Numbered from the stretch's first letter, positions 16,828 to 26,871 are shown. The stretch: 64,000 bases of DNA from an uncultured Bacteroidia bacterium (GCA_902774365.1 CACYHX010000001.1:108554-172553); one strand, 5' to 3'. The notes: a model not told the origin generated them from the sequence alone. Program-made: numbers and translations.

Positions 16828-19506
16828 TTAATGCTGTATCACCACCTTTCTCGTCACCACTTTGCCTCCGATGACATGGATAAAGTAGATGCCCGACGGC
16901 AGGTCGCTCACGTCGACAGTGGTTGAGCCTTGCATGCTGAACCCGCGCACTTTGGCACCTTGAGGGCTGATGAAGACGACACTGGCCCTACCCTTTTCGT
17001 AGTTCGTGGTGATGGTCAGGTTGTCATTTGCGGGGTTAGGCGTGATAGTCACTTGGAACGGCTCTGCATCCACATCGGGGAGTTCGGGGACTTCCGTCAG
17101 GATGTCGGTGTAGTGGCTATAAGTCACCAACTTACCGGAGACTCTCAGAATCGGGTTGCTGGAGTTGTCACAGTTGGGGCAAGAGTTCTGACCACTCACG
17201 CAGTCAGGATAGTTGGGATGGCACTGGTCGACATAGGTCGGGTCAAACTCATAGAGCAGGTCGGCATGACCATCGGCAAGATAATCATCGAGGTTGTAGT
17301 CCCACACCATGCTCATGCTGCCTGGACACCAACCAGCACGGGAATAGGTCCAAGTGCCGTTTTGCGGCTGGCAACCAGCGGGATTGGGCGTGCAAGTTTG
17401 CCACAGATGTTGCGTATATTTCGTGGCGCCATTAATCTTGACATTGTGCGTGGCTTCGTAGAACTCAGCGGCATTGCCCGTGTTGTAGGCGCCGTTACCG
17501 GTATCGCTCCAGTTGTGTCCCGAAGTGGTGATTTGCAGCTTGGCCTTTTCGACACAAGGGTCAAACTCGACCGTGCGGGTCGGGACGGGGCACGGGTCTG
17601 CATAATCGCCGAACGCATAGTTGCCATACCAAATCTCCTGCAAATCCACATAAGGATATTCCGGCATGCCTTTGGTATATTCGAAGATGGCCGTGGGGTT
17701 GTAACCTGAGCCAGTAGCATATTGTTCGCTATAATACTCGAATTCGACGAGGCCTTGCAGCACAGAGGTGAAATCGGTCACGTCGAGGTCGTCCACACAT
17801 TCCACACCGAAAGGAGTGATATAACGGCAGAGTTCCACCCATTCGCCACGGTAGTTTTTCACGCGGACATAACTGATGTGGTCGTAGGTGTTGCAGTTAC
17901 CGTTCACGCAGTTGTGTTCATAATGCAAGTTGATGGCATTAAAGGCATTGACATGGGTCGGGAAGGGGAATTCACCATGGTCGGTAAAGTTTTCCGTGGT
18001 GGCTATCACCTCACCGTTGAGTGCCGAGACCACCATATCGTCATAGTTGGTGGTCACCTCGAAGGTGTTGGAGGCCGTCGTCACCTTGCCGCCCGTTTGG
18101 GTGATAGACACGGTCATGTTGTAGGTGCCTTCTCCAGAAGGAATCCAAGTGGTGTACCAATAGCCGTTGTCGGGGTTGTCGGGATAGTCGGTCTTCAGCG
18201 TCAGCTCCTGACCATCGACATTGCATTTCACCTCTTCAAACTTGATGGCGTTGGCATGGTCGATATAAGCGCTCAGCACCACCATCACGGGGAGGTCGAA
18301 GTTAGGCATATACACCTTGGTGCCTTGGTAAGGACGACGGATGGTGATTTCAGGAGCATAGTTTTCGGGGTCAACCACATAGAAGGAACGGGTTACCGCA
18401 GGGGCGGGTTGCCAGCTGGTGCCATCACCGGGTTGTGAGGCACGCACTTTCACTAAGCCTTCCTCGCCCGTAAGGGTGAGGATGTTGCCGTCCAAGGTGG
18501 CGGGGCCTTGTATGACTTCAAAGGTCACAGGAAGTCCAGAGGTGGCAGAAGCCTCCAATGTAATGGGGGCGTTGTAAACCAATTGGTCGGTGATTTCGAC
18601 AAAATCGATGAACTGTGCCGCCAAACCACCAGGGGTATAACGAATGACGAAGTTGTCGAAGCCACACCAACCGCTGTTAAGCATAAAGATCTTATCCCAC
18701 TTGGCGGGGTCTTTTTTGTCGCCACTGCCTGGGGTCAGACCCATATTGACGCCTTGACACTCCGGGATGGCTTCCCATTCGCCATTAAAATCTTCATACT
18801 TCACGAAAAGCGTGACCGCACCTGCTCCATCGTTGGCATCGAGGTCCATGGAGACTTTCCAACGAATCCAGGAATTGTCCGCATACGCAGGATCCAAATC
18901 ACAGGCTACCGTATTGGCAGGCAATATCACTCCCGTGATGAAGTCGCTATCGTCGGGGGCGTTACCTGTGGTCAGCATATAAACACCACCATCAGGTGAG
19001 GTGCTCTGTGGGTTGGGAGTGATAGGTTCGTAAAGTGCAGAATGGTTGGGAGCTTTGCGAACTGGAGGCAGGACAGAGCCGTCTCCGTCTCCGTCATAGC
19101 CGATGCCGAAAAGGGTGCCCCACCATTGACGCAACACGTCGCATTCAAGCTCGATGATGCCACCATCTGAGAAGTCAAAACCATATTGACTGATGTCGTG
19201 TGTGGCAATGTCGCCAAAGCTAGTACCCGAGGCGTGCGAAAACACACCTAGCGTCTCGTCGGCAGTAGGCGTCACCGGGGTGTTTCCCCAGTAGTGGCCC
19301 AAGTAATCGGTGTACATAGGACCCATGTTGCTACCGCCGTTGCCCGCACTATGTGCACGGACATACCAACCGTCTTGTCCGTTGAGCGGAGGATAGGGCT
19401 GGCCACTTCCAACTTGATAATCGTTGAAGTCGAAAACTTTTTCCACTTGGGCATTCATCCCTAAGGCGAAAGCCAAAAACATAAATAATACTGATAGTCT
19501 TTTCAT
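16828..19506 (-). CDS. Large T9SS-exported surface protein of a SusCD operon
   Basis: The protein has 892 residues with a signal peptide ending in GMNAQ. The C-terminus, from about residue 815 (QVTITPNPANDNLTITTNYE) to VTRKVVIQH, is a type A T9SS sorting domain. The middle has Ig-like/beta-rich stretches and several Cys-bearing segments, including PDCVSGQNSCPNCDNSSNP. One part (VRVKNYRGEWVELCRYITPF, about residues 540-560) resembles the PNGase F/peptide-N-glycosidase-like beta-sandwich style seen in Bacteroidetes glycan proteins, but I cannot confirm catalysis. It follows susC and susD in one direction 39 bases after susD, so it probably acts on or captures what the SusCD complex imports. Confidence 0.7.
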   Translation of the reverse strand: MKRLSVLFMFLAFALGMNAQVEKVFDFNDYQVGSGQPYPPLNGQDGWYVRAHSAGNGGSNMGPMYTDYLGHYWGNTPVTPTADETLGVFSHASGTSFGDIATHDISQYGFDFSDGGIIELECDVLRQWWGTLFGIGYDGDGDGSVLPPVRKAPNHSALYEPITPNPQSTSPDGGVYMLTTGNAPDDSDFITGVILPANTVACDLDPAYADNSWIRWKVSMDLDANDGAGAVTLFVKYEDFNGEWEAIPECQGVNMGLTPGSGDKKDPAKWDKIFMLNSGWCGFDNFVIRYTPGGLAAQFIDFVEITDQLVYNAPITLEASATSGLPVTFEVIQGPATLDGNILTLTGEEGLVKVRASQPGDGTSWQPAPAVTRSFYVVDPENYAPEITIRRPYQGTKVYMPNFDLPVMVVLSAYIDHANAIKFEEVKCNVDGQELTLKTDYPDNPDNGYWYTTWIPSGEGTYNMTVSITQTGGKVTTASNTFEVTTNYDDMVVSALNGEVIATTENFTDHGEFPFPTHVNAFNAINLHYEHNCVNGNCNTYDHISYVRVKNYRGEWVELCRYITPFGVECVDDLDVTDFTSVLQGLVEFEYYSEQYATGSGYNPTAIFEYTKGMPEYPYVDLQEIWYGNYAFGDYADPCPVPTRTVEFDPCVEKAKLQITTSGHNWSDTGNGAYNTGNAAEFYEATHNVKINGATKYTQHLWQTCTPNPAGCQPQNGTWTYSRAGWCPGSMSMVWDYNLDDYLADGHADLLYEFDPTYVDQCHPNYPDCVSGQNSCPNCDNSSNPILRVSGKLVTYSHYTDILTEVPELPDVDAEPFQVTITPNPANDNLTITTNYEKGRASVVFISPQGAKVRGFSMQGSTTVDVSDLPSGIYFIHVIGGKVVTRKVVIQH

Positions 19507-19545
19507 AGCCTTTTATTTAATTGATTAATCTTTTTAAACTCTAAA

Positions 19546-21231
19546 CTAATTCTCATTCCACCACACTTTAGTCTGTCTCGTGTCACCATGCGACATTCGG
19601 GCGAGTTGTGCGGTGTAGTTTTCATAGTTGTATTCTATTTCTGTCTGCGGATATTCCATACGGAATGAGGTCAGCTTGGCGTGATTGGTCGTGGTGGGTG
19701 TCGCCATGGTGCGGCGCGCCAAAGCCCAGGCTTCCCAAGGCTGACGGAAGAGGTTGAGCCAGCGCTGTTGATAGATCATCTTCAGGTAGAACTCCTGGCT
19801 GCCGTCGTATTCGGGGTTCATCCAGATGGCATAGTTCATCACGTTGGCCGCCATGTTGTTGCTCCAGTCCCAAATGCTCATGTTACCGATATAACTGGTG
19901 TATTGGGGATAGAAGAACGTCCAGCGGCTGGTGTTTTGGGGGATATGGGTCCAGAAGAGGAACGACTGATAGACGCCAGAGCGGATGGACTCGTCGGCAT
20001 TCAGCGGAGGCGTGATACCACCGATGTTTCTCACCTCTATCTCGGCCTTCATGAAGAGCACGTCGGCATAGGTGACCAAGATTTGCGGCATATATTTTTC
20101 GTCACGGGTGAGGTAGTAGTTGAAGGGTGAGAAAAGGCACTGGGGGCCTTTGAAGGTGTAGTTGGCGTCGCGGCTTTGGGCGTAGGGCGATCCTCCCTCG
20201 GTAGGTGTCTCCAACGTGCGGATTTGAGGATAAGGTCTCCATGCGCCATCAGGGAAGCTGTCGTTTTTGTGACTCGTGTCGAAGAAGAGGAAGGTGCGAT
20301 AGTCATAGATGCCGCTGCCGTCCATGGCATCGGTCGAGGAGAGACAGCTCCATATGGTTTCGCCCATGCGGAGGTGTTTGTGCTCACGGAACGACCAGTT
20401 GATGTCCCAGCTGGTGCCCAACACACTAGGCCACAGGCAGATGGCTCCACCCAAAGAAGAGCCACCCGAAACGTTCATTTTTGAGTAGATGAAGTTGTAA
20501 GCCTCCACCAACAAAGGCGTAGCAAAATCGGGGTCCTTGTCATACATACGCAAGCCGTGGCGCAGGATGAGCGAGTTGGCGAACTCGGCCCACAGTGTGT
20601 AGTCGTTGTTGAGCAGCACGTCGTAAGGCATCTTGTAGAATTCGTTGCCATAGGCGGTGGCTGCGGAGTCGGCATGCAACACATTGCGCGACCAAACCAG
20701 CTCTTCCAAAAGCGACTTGTAGATACTCTCTTGGGTGTCCCATTCGGGTTTCATGGTGGCTTGCGAAGAGGCGTTCTCCCAGATGCGGCCGGCTTGGGTG
20801 TAAGGCATGTCGCCGAAGATATCCGTGACTTTGAAGGTTTGGTAGGCCTTTAAGATGTTAAGTTGGGCGCGTACCTTGTCGCAGATAGCCGCATCGCTTT
20901 GTTCCTCGCCATAGGCATCGAAACGCTTTTCCAATTCACGGATATTGGACAGCATGAGATAGTAGTCCGTCCAAACGCTCGCCGTTCCAATTTGGGAGTT
21001 ACCCCAAGACTCGGACGTCAAAGCGCCAAGTTCCGTTTCGGGATACCAAATCTCGTTTTGCAGATAGAACTGTTCGTTCATGCTCTGCTGCATCGACTTC
21101 ACAACGCCGTTAAACAAGGCCTCGATAGTCGTCCCCGTAGGCGAGAACGGGTCTTGGTTCATCTCTTCGAATTTCTTCGTGCATGATGCCAAGGCAAGTG
21201 CTGCACAGATGATGATGATATATTTTTTCAT
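19546..21231 (-). CDS. SusD/RagB-like outer-membrane lipoprotein
   Basis: The protein has 561 residues with a lipoprotein signal peptide (lipobox LASC, Cys16). The text just after it, FEEMNQDPFSPTGTTIEALF, and later KVTDIFGDMPYTQAG are typical of the SusD-like branch annotated as SusD/RagB (PF12771-like). SusD proteins form the lid over the SusC barrel and bind the substrate, usually a glycan or peptide. The gene begins two bases after susC ends and must be co-transcribed with it. The substrate cannot be read from the sequence. Confidence 0.9.
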   Translation of the reverse strand: MKKYIIIICAALALASCTKKFEEMNQDPFSPTGTTIEALFNGVVKSMQQSMNEQFYLQNEIWYPETELGALTSESWGNSQIGTASVWTDYYLMLSNIRELEKRFDAYGEEQSDAAICDKVRAQLNILKAYQTFKVTDIFGDMPYTQAGRIWENASSQATMKPEWDTQESIYKSLLEELVWSRNVLHADSAATAYGNEFYKMPYDVLLNNDYTLWAEFANSLILRHGLRMYDKDPDFATPLLVEAYNFIYSKMNVSGGSSLGGAICLWPSVLGTSWDINWSFREHKHLRMGETIWSCLSSTDAMDGSGIYDYRTFLFFDTSHKNDSFPDGAWRPYPQIRTLETPTEGGSPYAQSRDANYTFKGPQCLFSPFNYYLTRDEKYMPQILVTYADVLFMKAEIEVRNIGGITPPLNADESIRSGVYQSFLFWTHIPQNTSRWTFFYPQYTSYIGNMSIWDWSNNMAANVMNYAIWMNPEYDGSQEFYLKMIYQQRWLNLFRQPWEAWALARRTMATPTTTNHAKLTSFRMEYPQTEIEYNYENYTAQLARMSHGDTRQTKVWWNEN

Positions 21232-21233
21232 AA

Positions 21234-24200
21234 TTACAAACTGACTTTAAGGTTTAACATAAACGACCTGCATCCAGGATAGGAGGCATATTCGAGACCC
21301 TGGGCGTTGCCCGAGCCTTGTGTACCTTCGGGGTTGATGTTGTCGGGCAAGGACTTGTAGAAATAGAACAGGTCGCGGCCCACCAACGAAATGGAAGCCT
21401 GCTTGAAGAGGTTCTGCTTGTCGAGCCACTTGCTCGGGAAGTCGAAGGTGAGCGACAGCTCACGCATCTTGATCCAGGTGTTATTCACGATGCCCGGGGT
21501 GCTGAGAATGTTGCCCCAGCCGCCATAGTTAGGCATGTATTTATACAGGTAATGTACCACATGGTCGTTTTCGACGGCTTCACCCGTCTCAGTGTTGATG
21601 CAGTAGCCGGGTAGGATGACACCATAATTGCCGAGCAATTCACCGTTTTCGTAATACGGCAGGCCATTGCCCTCGCGCTCATAAAGCGTTTCAGGGCTTT
21701 GACCTGTCTGCATGGCCACTACGTAAGAGGCGCAGTAGATCTGGCCACCCAACTTGGCATCAATCAAAGCATAGAGCGACCAGTTCTTATAGGAGGCCCT
21801 CAGGTTGATACCACCCGTCACCAAAGGAGCGCAGTTGCCAATCGGCACACGGTTGTCGGTTTTCAGATATGTGGTACCTGTTTCATTAAGCAAAGGCATG
21901 GGTTTGCCGTTGGCATCGTAGAACGGGCCGACGACAGAGCCATCAGGCATGGTGTATTCGTAGACATAATCCCATCCATAGATGGTGCCGTATTCCTCGC
22001 CTTCTTCCACGGCGACGGCGGGGCCGTTGGATCCCCAAATCTCAGAGAGGAGATACATGTTGGAGCCGGCCAGGTCGACAATCTTGTTTTTGTTACGTGC
22101 CAAATTCAATCCCACCTGAACGCCGTAATCCTTGCCTTGGGCGACATCGTAAGTCAAGATGGCTTCGATACCTTTGTTGGTCACTACGCCCGTGTTGATG
22201 GTCACTTCATTAGCGCCCGAAGAGGGAGCAAGCGGTGAGCGAAGAATCTGGTCCCAGGAATAGATGTCGTAATAGGTGAAGTCCATATTGAAACGGGCAC
22301 CCAAGCCGATGTCGAAACCGAGTTCATAGCTGCGTTGACGCTGTGGCTTCAACTCCAATGGCGGCACGACGGTCGGCAGGGTTGCCGATAATTGATGTCC
22401 AAACGAGCTGGTGTTATAGGTATAGGTCAGTTGGTAAGGTTCGGTGTCACTGGCAGTCATAGCCCACGAACCTCTCAGCTTCAAATAATTGACCGGACCC
22501 CAATTCACATTCTTGAAGGCTGAAGTCGGCACGAAACTCAAGGTGACCGAAGGATAGAAGTAGGAGTTGTTGTTGATAGGCAGGGTCGACGACCAGTCGT
22601 TACGTCCTGTCACATCCAAAAACGCCCAGTCGCTGTAGCTCATGTTGAAGAATGCATAGAGCGAGTTGACTTGTTTCTCCCATCTCGACTCGCCGAAGGT
22701 GCGCTCCGTGGCGTTGGAGTAGTTATAGATGGTGTAAAGGTTGGCGTAAGCCCATTGGCCCGAGGTGCCGCTCATGCCATCACGATAGCCGTAGTATTGT
22801 TCGCCACCAAACGAAAGGCGCACGTTGAACTTCGAGCCGAAGATCTTGTCCTTGTAGGCAGTGAGCAAGAAGTCCATGTCGCGGGTAAGCGAAGTTGACT
22901 TGTTCTTCGAGTAGTAGCCACCTGCCATGCCATCGATGGTGGTAGGCTTGTGGGTTGTGGTAAAGTTGTCGGCGGTCCAGTCCAAGGCGACCTTGGCGGA
23001 GGCGGAGAGCCATGGCGTCACGTCATAGAGCAGTCTCACCGAACCATACATCTTGTCACGGTCGAGGGTGGTATTGTTGTTGTAGAACGTCCAGAACGTG
23101 TTGCTGTTGATATAAGGATATGGATAACCACTAAACTGGTTCATCGTGCCGTCCTCGTTCTCGTAGGTCGTGGTTTCGATACCTTGCCAGCTACGTGGCC
23201 AGCTGTAGAGCAGGCCTTTGTTGAAGTTGCTGTTCGACTCACCGATTTCAGGAGAGTTGAGGCGGTGGTAGTCCAAATAGTTGAAAGCCACATCAACCTT
23301 GATTTTCTCCGAAACATTAATCAAAGTACCCACATTCACCGTGGTCTGTCTCAGGTTACAGTTGTCGATGATGGCATTGGTACGCGAGTCGGTGAACGAG
23401 ACGCGGACGCTACCGAAGTCGCCGGCATTTTGGAAGGCGACATTATGGTTCATCGTGTGGCCGTTCTTGAAGAGCATCTTCAGGTTGTCGGGCTGTGGGC
23501 TGTATTGGCGGATTTTTCCGTCCCACCAGAGGACGCTCTCGCCGTTCATCTCGGGACCCCAGCTTTGGGCACCGCCATAGTAGCCAAAGGTGGTGTTGGT
23601 AGGCTCGCCCGCGGGACCGTTGTCCACATTGTAAACGTAGGGGAATTCATACACCTGGTTGCCGTTTTCGTCATACATCCCTTCTATCGGGGTGAGCGTC
23701 GGCGTATGGAAGGTGATGGGGCCGCAGCCGCCATATTTGTTCTGCACCTTGCGGTAGAGATAAGGCGTAGTAATCTTGAAACCACCGGAATAACTGATGC
23801 CCAAACCACGTTGTTTCGAGCCTTTCTTGGTGGTGATGAGCACCACGCCGTTACCGCCACGTGAGCCATAAAGTGCCGCAGCCGTGGGGCCCTTCAAGAT
23901 GTCGAGGCTCTCGATGTCCTCTTGGTTGATATTGTTGAGAGCCGTACCCCAGTCGCGACCGCCGCTCCAGTCGGTGACGCCACCTTCGTTGGTCATCGGC
24001 ACACCGTCGACAACGATGAGGGGTTGGTTGTCGCCAAAGATGCTGTTGTTACCACGAATGGTGATACGCGATGAACCGCCATCCACACCGTTGGGGTTGA
24101 TGATCTGCACACCCGCCGAGCGGCCGCTCAAGGCACTGATGATGCTACCCGAGCCTGACTTGGCGATGAGTTCGCCTCCGATTTCCTCGGTGGCATAACC

Positions 24201-24560
24201 CAGCTCACGCTTTTGTCGTTTGATGCCGAGGGCGGTGACTACCACGTCGTCGAGCATCTGGGCGTCGAGGTCGAGGGTTACATTGATTTTGGTTTTGCCT
24301 TTCACGGCGATTTCTTTGGTTTTGTAACCAACAAAACTAAAAACCAGCACATCCTGACTATCGGCTTTGAGAGAGTAATTACCGTCAAGGTCGGTGACAG
24401 TACCTGTGACCGTGCCTTTCACCTGGATAGTGACACCTGGCAAGCCATAGCCGTCGTCGCTTGAGATGACCTTACCCGACACCGTAATCGTTTGCGATAA
24501 TGCGGCAATGGGAGAAATCATCAAAGCAAGAAAGAAAAAGAGTAGTGTCTTCTTGTTCAT
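21234..24560 (-). CDS. SusC/RagA TonB-dependent outer-membrane transporter
   Basis: The protein has 1,108 residues from the ATG at 24560. This start gives a proper signal peptide (MNKKTLLFFFLALMISPIAA), and the -7 promoter element at 24587 rules out an upstream ATG. After the signal comes a carboxypeptidase-like regulatory domain (about 25-105, GKVISSDDGYGLPGVTIQVK). The plug then carries the SusC signature DDVVVTALGIKRQKRELGYA and later LIVVDGVPMTNE, followed by a long beta barrel. It imports its ligand across the outer membrane using TonB energy, with the SusD encoded next door as lid. Confidence 0.95.
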   Translation of the reverse strand: MNKKTLLFFFLALMISPIAALSQTITVSGKVISSDDGYGLPGVTIQVKGTVTGTVTDLDGNYSLKADSQDVLVFSFVGYKTKEIAVKGKTKINVTLDLDAQMLDDVVVTALGIKRQKRELGYATEEIGGELIAKSGSGSIISALSGRSAGVQIINPNGVDGGSSRITIRGNNSIFGDNQPLIVVDGVPMTNEGGVTDWSGGRDWGTALNNINQEDIESLDILKGPTAAALYGSRGGNGVVLITTKKGSKQRGLGISYSGGFKITTPYLYRKVQNKYGGCGPITFHTPTLTPIEGMYDENGNQVYEFPYVYNVDNGPAGEPTNTTFGYYGGAQSWGPEMNGESVLWWDGKIRQYSPQPDNLKMLFKNGHTMNHNVAFQNAGDFGSVRVSFTDSRTNAIIDNCNLRQTTVNVGTLINVSEKIKVDVAFNYLDYHRLNSPEIGESNSNFNKGLLYSWPRSWQGIETTTYENEDGTMNQFSGYPYPYINSNTFWTFYNNNTTLDRDKMYGSVRLLYDVTPWLSASAKVALDWTADNFTTTHKPTTIDGMAGGYYSKNKSTSLTRDMDFLLTAYKDKIFGSKFNVRLSFGGEQYYGYRDGMSGTSGQWAYANLYTIYNYSNATERTFGESRWEKQVNSLYAFFNMSYSDWAFLDVTGRNDWSSTLPINNNSYFYPSVTLSFVPTSAFKNVNWGPVNYLKLRGSWAMTASDTEPYQLTYTYNTSSFGHQLSATLPTVVPPLELKPQRQRSYELGFDIGLGARFNMDFTYYDIYSWDQILRSPLAPSSGANEVTINTGVVTNKGIEAILTYDVAQGKDYGVQVGLNLARNKNKIVDLAGSNMYLLSEIWGSNGPAVAVEEGEEYGTIYGWDYVYEYTMPDGSVVGPFYDANGKPMPLLNETGTTYLKTDNRVPIGNCAPLVTGGINLRASYKNWSLYALIDAKLGGQIYCASYVVAMQTGQSPETLYEREGNGLPYYENGELLGNYGVILPGYCINTETGEAVENDHVVHYLYKYMPNYGGWGNILSTPGIVNNTWIKMRELSLTFDFPSKWLDKQNLFKQASISLVGRDLFYFYKSLPDNINPEGTQGSGNAQGLEYASYPGCRSFMLNLKVSL

Positions 24561-24586
24561 ATAAATTATATTTGATACTTTGGGGA

Positions 24587-24594
24587 CAAAAATA
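24587..24594 (-). promoter_or_regulatory. -7 promoter element for the SusCD operon
   Basis: The minus strand reads TATTTTTG, 27 bases before the susC ATG. It decides the choice of start. Confidence 0.7.
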
Positions 24595-24657
24595 GGAATA
24601 ATTCCTTTTTCTGGTATCGTTTTTATCGTTTTTCTTGACTTATCCATTCATAACCGC

Positions 24658-24665
24658 TATTTTTG
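24658..24665 (+). promoter_or_regulatory. -7 promoter element for the zinc-ribbon gene
   Basis: TATTTTTG lies 32 bases before the ATG at 24697, divergent from the SusCD promoter. Confidence 0.7.
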
Positions 24666-24696
24666 CGCTCAAATAACAACCCAAAAACATACAACT

Positions 24697-25803
24697 ATGT
24701 CAGAATACTACGACAATCCCGAAGAACAAATCCTTTCGGAACGCACCGAAAAGGAAACCGATAAGAAATGCCCCAACTGCGGCGCCACCGTTACCTTCGA
24801 CCCTGCCTTGGGTAAGATACACTGCGACTATTGTGGCTATTCTTGCGATTTGCCTAAGCCTGAAGAAGGCAACGAAATCTGTGAGATGGACTTCAACTCC
24901 GCCTTGCACACCGAGAGCTTCAACTGGGGTGAGAAGAAAAAGGAAGTGCAATGCAAGCAATGCGGCGCCGTCACCATCTACGATGCCCTCGAAACCGCTG
25001 CCGTGTGCCCCTTCTGCGGCTCCACCAGCGTGATGCCTGCCGCCACCGATAACACCATCGCCCCAGGTGCCGTGTGTCCCTTTGCCGTCACCAAGGACCA
25101 AGCTGGCGAACGCTTCTCCAAATGGCTCAAGAAGAAATGGTTCGCCCCGCGCAAAGCCAAGAAAAGCGCCATGCCCGATGCCTTCCAAGGCGTGTATCTC
25201 CCCTATTGGACCTACGACGCACAGACCACGTCCAATTTCACCGCCCGTGCCGGATACGACAAAACGGTGAAAGACAAGGACGGCCACAGCCGCACCGAGA
25301 CTAACTGGTTGCGCGTCAACGGCCTTTATCAGGAGTTTTTCGACGATGTCACCGTGATGGCCTCCAAGCGACAAGAAGACTCTGGCGTGAGGGCCTGCGA
25401 GCCTTTCGACTTCTCAAAGCTGGTACCTTACTCCCCACAGGTGGTGGCAGGTTTTGTTGCCGAACGTTATTCCATCGGCCTGCAAGAAGGCTGGGAAAAG
25501 GCTCAAGGCACCATACAATCGCGGCTCCATTCCAACATCTCAGACTATGTGCGCAGGCATTGGCATGCCAGTCGCGCCGACTCGGTCAAGTTCTCAACCA
25601 TCTACAGCAACATCACCTATAAATACCTGTTGGTTCCGACCTGGATTTCGTCATTCAAATACAAGGACAAAATCTACCAGTTTGCGGTGAACGGTCAAAC
25701 AGGAAAGGTGGGCGGCAAGTCGCCCGTTTCGGCATGGCGTGTCATCATTGCCATACTGATTGGCGCTGGCATCATTACTGGGTTGTATTTCCTGCTACGC
25801 TAA
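24697..25803 (+). CDS. Zinc-ribbon protein with C-terminal membrane anchor
   Basis: The protein has 368 residues from the ATG at 24697; a longer reading frame would start inside the SusC promoter region. Two zinc ribbons are visible: CPNC...CDYC (about residues 15-40, TFIIB-like) and CKQC...CPFC (about 85-110). The middle has the conserved block FQGVYLPYWTYDAQTTSNF, and the C-terminus is a single membrane helix (about 345-365) with a two-residue tail. This is a known but uncharacterised family, often labelled TFIIB-type zinc ribbon-containing protein or primosomal-like zinc finger. No function is established. It overlaps convergently with gpsA by 9 bases. Confidence 0.75.
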   Translation: MSEYYDNPEEQILSERTEKETDKKCPNCGATVTFDPALGKIHCDYCGYSCDLPKPEEGNEICEMDFNSALHTESFNWGEKKKEVQCKQCGAVTIYDALETAAVCPFCGSTSVMPAATDNTIAPGAVCPFAVTKDQAGERFSKWLKKKWFAPRKAKKSAMPDAFQGVYLPYWTYDAQTTSNFTARAGYDKTVKDKDGHSRTETNWLRVNGLYQEFFDDVTVMASKRQEDSGVRACEPFDFSKLVPYSPQVVAGFVAERYSIGLQEGWEKAQGTIQSRLHSNISDYVRRHWHASRADSVKFSTIYSNITYKYLLVPTWISSFKYKDKIYQFAVNGQTGKVGGKSPVSAWRVIIAILIGAGIITGLYFLLR

Positions 25804-26811
25804 AAGATTCTCAAGGTTTTTCATGGCCTTGCGCGCCGGAACGCCCTTGTGCAACACTTGGTAGGCTGTTTCGGCTATGGGAAGATGTGTCCGTTGGACT
25901 TCTGGCAAATAAGGCATCATCGCCGATGCGAAATAGCCTTCCGCTACCATCGTCATCTCGTTGAGGGCGGTCTTCACCGTGTTGCCTCTACCTATCAGCA
26001 CACCCAGCTGTCGGTTGCGGCTGTGGCTCGAATAGCACGACACCAATAAGTCGCCGAAGAAGTTGGAAGGACTAAATCTGGTGAGTTCGTTGATGCTGTG
26101 CGGATCAAGCAAAAAGTACATCTCCTTGATGCAGTTGGCCACCAAAACAGAGATGAAATTGTCGCCATAGCCCAAGCCCACGGCGATGCCCACCATGACA
26201 GCGTAGATGTTCTTCAACACGGAAGAACGCTCCAGATATTTGATGTCGTTCTGGCAGCCGATTCTGATGAACGGTGTTTTCAGCTTCTCACCCACCACAC
26301 GGGTGTTCACCACGTCTTGGCAGGCCAAAGTCAAATAGGTGAGTTGTCCGTGGCCTACTTCCTCGGCATGCGTCGGGCCGCAGATAAAGCACAGCTGCGA
26401 ATCGGAAAGGTCATAATGCTGTTTTAGATAGTCTGTGACAAACTGCTTCTCATCCGGGATGATGCCTTTCACCGCCGAAACCACCATTTTATCCTTCAAG
26501 GAAACCTGCAAATCAGAGAGATAGCATTTTATGTAAGCCGCCGGCATGACGAAAAAGATAATGTCAGCCTCCGAAACCGTTACATTCAGGTCGTCGGAGA
26601 GGCGCAAGCGCGTCAAGTCAAACTCTATCTCCGAAAGATAGCGACAATTGCGACCGTCGATGCGTAACGACTCAAGCACTTCGGCATTGCGGACATACCA
26701 TCCAACCGACAACTCTTTTGTTGTCAACACTTTGACAATAGCTGTAGCCCAACTGCCGTGGCCGATGACAGCACAACGTGAGGCTTTATTAATCTGCGGA
26801 TTGTTTCCCAT
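25795..26811 (-). CDS. gpsA: NAD(P)H-dependent glycerol-3-phosphate dehydrogenase
   Basis: The protein has 338 residues from the ATG at 26811, placed just after a -7 element. The N-terminal Rossmann motif is AVIGHGSWATAIVKVL, where family members usually have GAGSWGTAL. VSAVKGIIPDEKQFVTDYL and CGPTHAEEV match the middle of the family, and YLERSSVLKNIYAVMVGIAVG contains the catalytic-Lys block region. It makes sn-glycerol 3-phosphate from dihydroxyacetone phosphate for phospholipids. The usual Lys in the substrate helix (ALKN-type block) appears as SVLKNIYA. The changes in the Rossmann glycine pattern are mild. Confidence 0.85.
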   Translation of the reverse strand: MGNNPQINKASRCAVIGHGSWATAIVKVLTTKELSVGWYVRNAEVLESLRIDGRNCRYLSEIEFDLTRLRLSDDLNVTVSEADIIFFVMPAAYIKCYLSDLQVSLKDKMVVSAVKGIIPDEKQFVTDYLKQHYDLSDSQLCFICGPTHAEEVGHGQLTYLTLACQDVVNTRVVGEKLKTPFIRIGCQNDIKYLERSSVLKNIYAVMVGIAVGLGYGDNFISVLVANCIKEMYFLLDPHSINELTRFSPSNFFGDLLVSCYSSHSRNRQLGVLIGRGNTVKTALNEMTMVAEGYFASAMMPYLPEVQRTHLPIAETAYQVLHKGVPARKAMKNLENLLA

Positions 26812-26829
26812 AGGCAAAAAAACTCCGTG

Positions 26830-26837
26830 CAAAGATA
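26830..26837 (-). promoter_or_regulatory. -7 promoter element for gpsA
   Basis: The minus strand reads TATCTTTG 19 bases before the gpsA ATG at 26811, so the longer in-frame ATG at 26862 cannot be used by this transcript. Confidence 0.7.
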
Positions 26838-26871
26838 GTGGATTTATCCTTGCATCATACATTATTTAAAG

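Noticed and set aside
24561-24647. SusC starting at the ATG at 24647
   Set aside because: The promoter element at 24587-24594 lies downstream of it, and only the ATG at 24560 gives a proper signal peptide.
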